A stretch of DNA of 64,000 bases from Nitrospira sp. (GTDB lineage: Bacteria > Nitrospirota > Nitrospiria > Nitrospirales > Nitrospiraceae). This document shows positions 43,929-50,728 of this stretch, in pieces. The position numbers and the translations under genes were made by a program. The stretch covers positions 399,666 to 463,665 of the forward strand of contig CP092079.1 of NCBI GenBank assembly GCA_022226955.1, in the 5' to 3' direction. Positions within the stretch are counted from its first letter, which is position 1, and each line of letters starts with the position of its first letter. Under the pieces are notes generated by a model. The model ran no database searches and was not told the origin of the DNA. It saw nothing but the letters and a program-made list of their open reading frames with translations.

Positions 43929-44783
43929 ATGTTTAAGATTAAGAAAAAGATCGAGAAGCCCAAGCTCCCGGTCCTTTATAACGTGATTGAGGATTACTCT
44001 GAAGCGGATGCGCCGGGGAATGTGACGGCTTGTGCGATGACGCTTCCGGAAGATTTGGCGGGACATGCCAAGATTCTGTCTGAAAGCTATGGGGTGCCGC
44101 TGGCCACGATGACAGAGTTGCTGACCCAGGGCGGGGTCTATGTGTATCCCGCCGAGGGCGGACTATTAACGCGGGGACTCTTCGCCTGCGTGCTCGATCC
44201 GACGGGCCTATTGCCGAAGCGGACGTTTGTGTTGGATCTGATGCAGTTTGCCGAGACGGAGCATCTGGCCCGGGCACGGTCGCTCCCGATGGCTGAGGCC
44301 GCCTATGAGATTTTCCATCGCACGTTGCCGGATGAGCTGAAGGAAAAGCTGGAGCAGAAAAATCTTGGCTTGGACTATCGCATGATCGATCGAGCCGTGG
44401 CGAAGGGCGGCGACATCAAGTACATCGATTTCCGCAAGGATTGGTCGCCGCATTTCAAGCGTCTCTGCATCATGCCGGACGGCCGGTTGGTCGAGACGGG
44501 CGGGCTGGAGGAATTCGCGCAGTTGCATGGAATCACGGTGGCGCAAGCCAAGGCCTTGATCGAGGACGGCGGGACGCTCGAGGTGGGGCAGGAAGTGTTG
44601 GCCTGCCAGATTGTGAACGGCCAGTCGTCGGTGGCGCGGTTCGGCGCGAAAAACTATCTGAAAGCGAAAGAGTTAGCCGCCGCAAAGGGGATTCATATGC
44701 TGGATGCCTTGAGCGAAGTCGCCTACAACGATCCGGTCATGATGCGCGGGCTGGTGCGGAAGGAATTATCCGGCAGCCGCTAG
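43929..44783 (+). CDS. Hypothetical protein, 284 residues
   Basis: The start has a GGAAGTG site just upstream. The product is soluble, without signal peptide or recognised motif. The N terminus is Lys-rich (MFKIKKKIEKPKLPVL), and the centre has TMTELLTQGGVYVYPAEGG and KTFVLD-like strands. I do not know the family. The short gap after the SagB-like gene suggests that it is co-transcribed and may be its functional partner. The frame is long, with normal codon use for this window. Confidence 0.75.
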   Translation: MFKIKKKIEKPKLPVLYNVIEDYSEADAPGNVTACAMTLPEDLAGHAKILSESYGVPLATMTELLTQGGVYVYPAEGGLLTRGLFACVLDPTGLLPKRTFVLDLMQFAETEHLARARSLPMAEAAYEIFHRTLPDELKEKLEQKNLGLDYRMIDRAVAKGGDIKYIDFRKDWSPHFKRLCIMPDGRLVETGGLEEFAQLHGITVAQAKALIEDGGTLEVGQEVLACQIVNGQSSVARFGAKNYLKAKELAAAKGIHMLDALSEVAYNDPVMMRGLVRKELSGSR

Positions 44784-44790
44784 TACGAGC

Positions 44791-45219
44791 TTATGGGGTG
44801 GGAGTAGCAGGCGCGGTCGATTGAGTCACCTGCCTCATATGTTTTCGCCAGGCTACCCAAAGAAATGTTCCAATGATGGTGCCGCTGAGGTTGCAGACAA
44901 TATCCGAAGGCGAGGGGCGGCGATTGTGAGAATAGAGTTGATATAGCTCGACGGTACAGGAAAGAAGTAATCCAAAAAGCACGGCCGTGATAAGGGCTGA
45001 TCTCGCATCCGAATCCCGATGTTGAAGGTACAGGAAAGCAAAGGGGATGTAGAGGGTGACGTTCACGATAATATCGAACCAGAACTGAAATGATTGTATC
45101 TCCTCAAGGGGCGGAATCCAAATGACATAGTCCCAATGAGAATGGCCGACAAAGACGGACCCATAGACGCCGCTGGCGAGAATGAGGGCGCTGTACAGAA
45201 TCCAGAACGTCAGCCTCAT
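44791..45219 (-). CDS. VanZ-like membrane protein
   Basis: With the ATG at 45219 the product has 142 residues and four predicted membrane helices: LTFWILYSALILASGV, IIVNVTLYIPFAFLYL, ALITAVLFGLLLSCTVELYQLY and the GTIIGTFLWVAW helix. The VanZ-like signature is VELYQLYSHNRRPSPSDIVCNLSG. The family includes the teicoplanin-resistance protein VanZ, but its general role is unknown. A longer upstream reading is possible but is not needed. Confidence 0.85.
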   Translation of the reverse strand: MRLTFWILYSALILASGVYGSVFVGHSHWDYVIWIPPLEEIQSFQFWFDIIVNVTLYIPFAFLYLQHRDSDARSALITAVLFGLLLSCTVELYQLYSHNRRPSPSDIVCNLSGTIIGTFLWVAWRKHMRQVTQSTAPATPTP

Positions 45220-45416
45220 GAGTGTCGAATGCTCTCCTGAAGGAATGTGCGGCGCAGTAGAGACGGTTGTCGCGGCGCTTTCAGATCCTCTCAGATCTCC
45301 CAGAACGACTTCCAGTAAATACTGCTTAGGTTGTTGAGTATACCTGCTGTTCGCGGTTTGGAAGATCAAGGGTTTCCGTGTCAGGGAGACAGCCGATTGG
45401 ACCTTCCCAAGAAGGG

Positions 45417-45809
45417 CTATATAGAGGTAGAGGTTGGGGCGGCGAGAAGAGCATTAATCGTGTTGACGAACGTTCCCTTCTCGATGGGCTTGTGGAAAAA
45501 TCCGGCGGCTCCTTTGGATTTGGATCGTTTTTCGAGTCCAGGCTTGGTTTGACCCGTCACGATCACGATGGGAATGTGTTTGGTTAAAATATTCGTTTTG
45601 AAGCGATCAAGCAACATCCAGCCATCTCCGCCAGGGAGTATGAGATCCAGAATAATGAGGGCAGGTTTGTCTCGGAGCGCTTTGCCGGTTGCTTGGAGCG
45701 TATCGCTGGAAGACAAGACGGCATAGTTCGCTTCGGTCAGTATGGTTTTCATGAATAGCTGAAAGTCCATGCTGTCGTCGACGATCAGTATTTTGGCATT
45801 GGTTTGCAT
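45417..45809 (-). CDS. Single-domain response regulator
   Basis: A 130-residue stand-alone receiver with Asp11 and Asp12, phospho-acceptor Asp55 (LIILDLILPGGDGW), Thr/Gly at VTGQT and Lys107 (FFHKPI). There is no output domain. It lies immediately downstream of the PilZ gene on the same strand (1 base apart), so the two are probably co-expressed and may link phosphorelay and c-di-GMP signals. Confidence 0.92.
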   Translation of the reverse strand: MQTNAKILIVDDSMDFQLFMKTILTEANYAVLSSSDTLQATGKALRDKPALIILDLILPGGDGWMLLDRFKTNILTKHIPIVIVTGQTKPGLEKRSKSKGAAGFFHKPIEKGTFVNTINALLAAPTSTSI

Positions 45810-45810
45810 A

Positions 45811-46164
45811 TTAGTGCGCGGCCTGCCGCCCGACTGCTAGCGGTCTCTGATCCAGGTCCTGTAGCAGTTGTTGGAGACAGGTTGTATCCGGCTCAGACAG
45901 TGCGTGGAATTCCAGGCCGAAGGTATTGCCGCGCGCCCAGCGGACAACGCCCTGTTCGATCCTCAGCGGCCGGGGGAAACCCGGGAGTTGGATCTGGAGG
46001 TCGACGAGGCTTTGAGCCGGCAGCGCGATGTTTGCTTCAATACTACAACCGCCCATGGACAAGTTGGTAATCGTGCCCTGGCCTGCAAAGGTGTCGCTGG
46101 CAAAGGTGCTCTCAAAGTTGACGTCGAATCGTGGGCACTGCCGATGATGTTCCATGCCGATCAA
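45811..46164 (-). CDS. PilZ-domain protein (c-di-GMP receptor candidate)
   Basis: The 117-residue protein consists of one PilZ domain. The N-terminal RxxxR-like c-di-GMP loop is HHRQCPRFDV, and the second motif is LSMGGCSIE (D/NxSxxG). Together these form the c-di-GMP site. An ATG at 46155 is the alternative start. It is followed by the single-domain receiver gene. The upstream leader contains two 41-bp direct repeats. Confidence 0.88.
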   Translation of the reverse strand: MIGMEHHRQCPRFDVNFESTFASDTFAGQGTITNLSMGGCSIEANIALPAQSLVDLQIQLPGFPRPLRIEQGVVRWARGNTFGLEFHALSEPDTTCLQQLLQDLDQRPLAVGRQAAH

Positions 46165-46227
46165 CCTGCCGGAGTTGAGCGCGTTGCATCAGATACGCCA
46201 ATATATGAAGAGGGCCGACGGTGTTTC

Positions 46228-46339
46228 TCTATCGGTACAACAGGCAGCCAACTTGAGGTTGAATGGGTACCGGTCTTGGTATTCGTTGAGTGGCCCGTTC
46301 TATCGGTACAACAGGCTGCCAACTTGAGGTTGAATGGGT
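46228..46339. repeat. Two 41-bp direct repeats, 71 bp apart, upstream of the PilZ gene
   Basis: The segments 46228-46268 and 46299-46339 start TCTATCGGTACAACAGGC and end GTTGAATGGGT. They differ at one position (A versus T) out of 41. The 30 bp between them are not repeated. They lie in the 238-bp gap between the downstream response regulator gene and the PilZ gene start. They could be regulator-binding sites or a duplication; no other copy was seen in the window. Confidence 0.85.
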
Positions 46340-46402
46340 CGGGTGCGATCGAAAAACGATGTCAGTGACAACGGGGTCGTGATTATTCTGGCAGAGGGAG
46401 GA

Positions 46403-46768
46403 CTACTTGGCAGCCAGCTCTTCCTGTATGGCCTGAAGGAGCTTATTGAGATCGAAGGGCTTCTGGAACGTCCGCCTGGCGCCAAACAGGTTCGCCACGT
46501 CGAGAAAGTTACGATCGCCTTGTGCGCCGGTAATCGCGATCACCTTGGCATCTACATACTCGCGGGTTAGCTGGAGTGTCGTTTCCAGGCCGTCGGTATC
46601 CGGCATCAACAGATCCATGATAACCAAATCGGCTGGTTGCTTCTGATACACCTCAAGCCCTTCGCGTCCATTGGAGGCTTCGAATACCTGATGCCCGGCC
46701 TTTTCCAGCACCTCACGAAGGAGATGGCGGATGGATTCTTCGTCGTCGATGATCAAAATCGTAGCCAT
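46403..46768 (-). CDS. Single-domain response regulator
   Basis: The 121-residue receiver has Asp8 and Asp9, phospho-acceptor Asp52 (LVIMDLLMPDTDG), Thr80 (AITGA) and Lys103 (TFQKPF). There is no output domain. It is transcribed toward the PilZ/receiver pair but is separated from it by the 238-bp region with the 41-bp repeats. No kinase is encoded nearby. Confidence 0.93.
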   Translation of the reverse strand: MATILIIDDEESIRHLLREVLEKAGHQVFEASNGREGLEVYQKQPADLVIMDLLMPDTDGLETTLQLTREYVDAKVIAITGAQGDRNFLDVANLFGARRTFQKPFDLNKLLQAIQEELAAK

Positions 46769-47030
46769 AGGTTTCAGTACTCTCTGAAAACGATCTTACC
46801 CGTCTGCCGACTGTGTGTCTAGAAGGAAAATAGCAGGGGGCAGTCTGTGTAAAGAACCGTCTCACTCATGTCTATCATGCCCATCAAGCGGTGCCGCGTA
46901 TCGACATGAAACGAACAGGATCGAAGAGCCGATTGAACAAATATTCATTGACCGATCCTATCCTTTTTGATACAACTCAACTCACCTGCTGCCAGTTCTC
47001 TGCAACGTACCTTCTTCGGAGAGTATTTTT

Positions 47031-47597
47031 GTGACAATTCATTCGGATTGGGCTTGGACCCGCCGCACGTTTTTGCAAACATCTGCGATGACACTGGCTC
47101 TCGCCGTGCTGCCAGGGTTGCGGCCTCAGCGAGCCGTGGCGCAGGCGCTTCCTGAAGGCCGGCTGACCTTCTTAAATGTCTGGACCAATGAGCGGCTGGA
47201 GGTGACGTATCGCAATGAGGCCGGCGAGTACGATTGGGAAGCGCTGGACGACGTTAATCATATCTTGCGGTGCCATGCGACCGGAGAAGTCTCCGCGATC
47301 GATGTGCGGGTGTTGGAGCATGTCAATCTAGTGCAAAAGAAGATAGGCGGCGATCGGGAGGTTCATATCATCTCTGGTTATCGCTCTCCGGAGTATAACG
47401 CGAAGCTGGTGCGTGCCGGCCGGCGTGCGGCGAAAAATAGCCTGCATATACAGGGACAAGCGATGGATATACAGATTCCGGGTATCCATCCCAAAGTCAT
47501 TCGACAGACCGCGCTCGAATTAGGCTATGGCGGCATCGGCTATTACCCTCGTTCGAAGTTCGTGCATCTGGACTCCGGAGCCTTCCGGTCCTGGTAA
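47031..47597 (+). CDS. Tat-exported DUF882/peptidase M15-like protein (YcbK type)
   Basis: The GTG at 47031 starts a 188-residue protein with a twin-arginine signal: TRRTFLQTSAMTLALAVLPG, cleaved near residue 38. The rest is the DUF882 (M15A-like) domain with the zinc-site phrases SGYRSPEYNAKL and HIQGQAMDIQIPG, and VHLDSGAFRSW at the end. Homologues such as YcbK/MepK cut peptidoglycan crosslinks. The conserved His and Asp residues are present, so it is probably a periplasmic endopeptidase. Confidence 0.9.
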   Translation: MTIHSDWAWTRRTFLQTSAMTLALAVLPGLRPQRAVAQALPEGRLTFLNVWTNERLEVTYRNEAGEYDWEALDDVNHILRCHATGEVSAIDVRVLEHVNLVQKKIGGDREVHIISGYRSPEYNAKLVRAGRRAAKNSLHIQGQAMDIQIPGIHPKVIRQTALELGYGGIGYYPRSKFVHLDSGAFRSW

Positions 47598-47682
47598 GAG
47601 CGAGTAGTTTTTGCTGCCTCCATCGCGGTATCCTCTGGTCCCATTCCCACCGATAGCGACTCATTATTTTTGAGGAGGATGT

Positions 47683-48231
47683 ATGATCGGTCGTCTCGAT
47701 GCTCTGAGATGTGTGTGTCTGGTTGCTCTGTTGGGTACGATGGTCGATGCGCCGGCGATTCAGGCGGAGGCGGCGAACGGCGCTGCGAAGGCCGTGGTTT
47801 CGAAGGGGAAGCACGTATCGCTCGAATACACGCTGAAGCTGAATGAGAAAGATGTCTTGGAATCGAACGTCGGTGGTGAACCGATGACCTATGTGCAGGG
47901 TGCGGAAGAAATTGTTCCTGGCCTAGAGAAAGCACTAGAGGGAATGTCGGTTGGAGAGAAGAAGCACATCGCCGTTAAACCTGCGGATGCGTACGGAGAG
48001 GTAGATCAGAAAGCCATTCAGGAAGTGAAGAAAGCGCTGGTTCCGGAGCATGCCTGGAAGGTCGGAGCCGAATTGGAAGCGCGGGGGCCTGAGGGCCAAT
48101 CGCTGTTTCCCCATGTGACGGAAGTAAAAGAAGATTCCATCGTGCTGGATTTCAATCACCCGCTGGCCGGGAAGACCTTATACTTCGACGTCAAAATTCT
48201 GGACATCCGTACGGAAGCCAAGACCAAGTAG
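47683..48231 (+). CDS. Exported FKBP-type peptidyl-prolyl isomerase (SlyD-like)
   Basis: A 182-residue product. The N-terminal 30 residues form a signal peptide (LDALRCVCLVALLGTM, then AIQAEA). The rest is a SlyD-like FKBP fold with insert-in-flap: VSLEYTLKLNEKDVLESN, IVPGLEKALEGMSVGEKK, AYGEVDQKAI and the closing HPLAGKTLYFDVKILDI. It catalyses Pro isomerisation and acts as a periplasmic folding helper. It has a GAGGAGG ribosome site. It is convergent with glgB, with 10 bp between stops. Confidence 0.9.
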   Translation: MIGRLDALRCVCLVALLGTMVDAPAIQAEAANGAAKAVVSKGKHVSLEYTLKLNEKDVLESNVGGEPMTYVQGAEEIVPGLEKALEGMSVGEKKHIAVKPADAYGEVDQKAIQEVKKALVPEHAWKVGAELEARGPEGQSLFPHVTEVKEDSIVLDFNHPLAGKTLYFDVKILDIRTEAKTK

Positions 48232-48241
48232 GCGAGAGCCG

Positions 48242-50449
48242 CTATTCCAGCTGTAGTTTGAAGAAGAGCATGGAGAGCGGCGGAAGCGTGAGGCTCAGCG
48301 AATAGGGCAGGCTATGGTACGGGGTGGCTTCGGCATGCAGGCCGCCGGAGTTCCCCATATTGCTGCCTCCATACAGTTCGGCGTCGCTGTTAAGCATCTC
48401 TCGATAGTATCCCGCTGTCGGGACGCCGACACGGTAGTGATGACGCGGGACCGGTGTAAAGTTGCCCACGCAGAGAATGGCATCCGAGCCATTCTCACCC
48501 TTTCGAAGGAAGGCGATAACTGAATTTTCCGCGTCGTTGAAGTCGATCCACTGAAACCCATTCCATTCGTAGTCCACCCGGTGCAGCGCCGGCTCTTGCC
48601 GGTAGAGATGATTCAGATCCCGCACAAAGCGCTGTAACCCATGATGGGGCGGATATTCGCAGAGATGCCAGTCCAGACTGGTGTCGTGGTTCCACTCCCG
48701 CCACTGTCCGAATTCATTGCCCATGTAGAGCATCTTCTTCCCTGGGTGGCCGTACATGTAGCCGTAGAGAGCGCGGAGATTGGCAAATTGCTGCCAAGGA
48801 TCGCCGGGCATTTTCCCGATCAGCGAGCGTTTGCCATGCACCACTTCGTCATGCGAAAGGACGAGGACGAAATTTTCCGTGAAAGCGTAGAGCAGGCCGA
48901 ACGTGATTTGGTTTTGATGGAATTTCCGATGCACCGGCTCATGGGCGAAGTAGTCGAGCGTGTCGTGCATCCAGCCCATGTTCCATTTGAACGTAAACCC
49001 GAGCCCTCCGGTATAGGTGGGGCGAGAGACGCCTGGCCAGGAGGTGGATTCTTCCGCGATGGTCATGGCTCCGGGAAAGTCCCGATGCACAAGGACATTC
49101 AGCTCCTTGAGCAGCGTGACGGCGCCGAGGTTTTCGCGCCCGCCGAATTGATTGGGGATCCACTCACCAGCCTTACGCCCGTAGTCGAGATAGAGCATCG
49201 AGGCGACGGCGTCTACGCGGATACCATCGATGTGATAGGTGTCGAGCCAGAACAACGCACTGTTGAGGAGAAAGTTGCGTACTTCCGGCCGGTCGTAATT
49301 GAAGATTCGGCTGTGCCAATCCGGATGATAGCCGAGGCGTGGATCGGCATGGTCATAGAGATGGGTGCCGTCGAAAAACGCGAGGCCGTGCGGGTCGTCG
49401 GGGAAATGCGCGGGGGCCCAGTCCATAATGATGCCGATCCCGGCTGCATGAGCGGCATCGACAAACGCCATAAAATCTTTTGGCGTGCCATAACGGCTGG
49501 TCGCCGCGAAATAGCCGGTGGCCTGATAGCCCCAGGATCCGTCGAAGGGATGTTCGGTGATAGGGAGCAACTCGATATGGGTGTAGCCGAGATTTTTGAC
49601 ATAGGGAATGAGTTTGCCGGCTAGCTCGCTATAGGTGAGCCAGCGATTCTCCTCTTCTGGCACCCGCATCCACGATCCGAGGTGGGCCTCATAGATGGCG
49701 ACTGGGGCATGCAAGGGGTTCCATTGCGCACGGGCGGTCATCCAGGCGTCATCGTGCCAGGTAAAATCCGATAGATCGCATACGACTGAGGCGGTGCGGG
49801 GGCGGAGTTCGCCGGCATAGGCATAGGGGTCTGCCTTGACCAGGACCGCATCCTGGCCGCGCGGCCGAATTTCATATTTGTAGAGGCTTCCGTTCGGCAG
49901 GCCGGGGAGGAAGAGCTCCCAGAGTCCTGTCGATCCACGATTGGTCATGGGGTGGCAACGTCCGTCCCAGCGATTGAATTCACCGACGACGCTGACACGC
50001 GCGGCATTCGGCGCCCAGACGACGAAATGCACCCCGGTGATGCCGTCTGTCGTGCGAAGGTGTGCGCCCAGCGATTCGTAGGCGCGATAAAACGTGCCTT
50101 CTGCAAAGAGATGCAATTCGAAGTCGGTCAGCAACGGAGGCAGCGCGTAGGGATCGTGGCTTTCCGTGATGGTGCCGTCGGCGGCTTGAGAGCGAATTGT
50201 ATAGTGGTGTGCCTGTTTCTGCTGAGGGAGGATGGCTTCAAAGAGGCCGGCCTCGTGGATGCGCGGGGCCGGGATCGGAGTGGTCTGACCGCGGAGCAGA
50301 ATCCAGACGGATTCGGCGAACGGAAGCCAGGTACGGATAGCCAGACCTTTAGTGACCGGATGCGGACCGAGGATCGTGCGCGGGGCCCAGTGCATGCCGG
50401 AAATGAGCCGGTCGATGTCGTCCTGTTTAAGCGTCGTAGAATGTGCCAT
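48242..50449 (-). CDS. glgB: 1,4-alpha-glucan branching enzyme GlgB
   Basis: A complete 735-residue GH13 branching enzyme. The N-terminal CBM48-like domains occupy about 20-230 (for example FVVWAPNAARVSVVGEFNRWDGR). The barrel has the catalytic nucleophile Asp413 in GIRVDAVASMLYLDYG, the acid/base Glu466 in TIAEESTSWPGV, and LVLSHDEVVHGK at the third acid region. It makes the alpha-1,6 branches of glycogen. With glgC at 58450-59688 it shows a glycogen pathway, although the two are not in one operon. The length is normal for the two-N-domain type. Confidence 0.97.
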   Translation of the reverse strand: MAHSTTLKQDDIDRLISGMHWAPRTILGPHPVTKGLAIRTWLPFAESVWILLRGQTTPIPAPRIHEAGLFEAILPQQKQAHHYTIRSQAADGTITESHDPYALPPLLTDFELHLFAEGTFYRAYESLGAHLRTTDGITGVHFVVWAPNAARVSVVGEFNRWDGRCHPMTNRGSTGLWELFLPGLPNGSLYKYEIRPRGQDAVLVKADPYAYAGELRPRTASVVCDLSDFTWHDDAWMTARAQWNPLHAPVAIYEAHLGSWMRVPEEENRWLTYSELAGKLIPYVKNLGYTHIELLPITEHPFDGSWGYQATGYFAATSRYGTPKDFMAFVDAAHAAGIGIIMDWAPAHFPDDPHGLAFFDGTHLYDHADPRLGYHPDWHSRIFNYDRPEVRNFLLNSALFWLDTYHIDGIRVDAVASMLYLDYGRKAGEWIPNQFGGRENLGAVTLLKELNVLVHRDFPGAMTIAEESTSWPGVSRPTYTGGLGFTFKWNMGWMHDTLDYFAHEPVHRKFHQNQITFGLLYAFTENFVLVLSHDEVVHGKRSLIGKMPGDPWQQFANLRALYGYMYGHPGKKMLYMGNEFGQWREWNHDTSLDWHLCEYPPHHGLQRFVRDLNHLYRQEPALHRVDYEWNGFQWIDFNDAENSVIAFLRKGENGSDAILCVGNFTPVPRHHYRVGVPTAGYYREMLNSDAELYGGSNMGNSGGLHAEATPYHSLPYSLSLTLPPLSMLFFKLQLE

Positions 50450-50514
50450 AGACCTATCCTAAGGCATCACTCAATCAGAAGGAAGCAGGAAGCGTGAATA
50501 GAACCGCGCAGAAG

Positions 50515-50591
50515 TGGTGCGCCCGACAGGACTTGAACCTGTAACCTTCTGATCCGTAGTCAGATGCTCTATCCAATTGAGCTACGGGCGC
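50515..50591 (-). tRNA. tRNA-Arg(ACG)
   Basis: Read on the minus strand it starts GCGCCCGTAGCTC at 50591. The anticodon loop CTACGGA has ACG at its centre, and the T arm is GGTTCAAGTCC. The acceptor ends CGGGCGC with discriminator A (50518) and an encoded CCA (50515-50517). All four arms pair. The A34 is the standard target of TadA, which is encoded at 26730-27206. Confidence 0.96.
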
Positions 50592-50728
50592 ATAATTCTT
50601 TTGGTAAGAAGGGACGAGGCCCTCAGACCGCAAGAGGTAGGGCGTGGTTATACATGTCCGAGCTCATATGGGTCAAGTCAGCGCGGTGTGATTCTACTCG
50701 CGCTAGTGCCGTGACTTGAAGAGTTCGG

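Noticed and set aside
46228-46339. The two 41-bp repeats as a CRISPR array
   Set aside because: There are only two copies, the unit is long with no internal dyad, there are no further spacers, and no cas genes occur in the window.
48641-49624. A 327-codon plus-strand frame opposite glgB
   Set aside because: It lies fully antisense to conserved GlgB sequence, including the catalytic Asp and Glu region, and shows no motif of its own.
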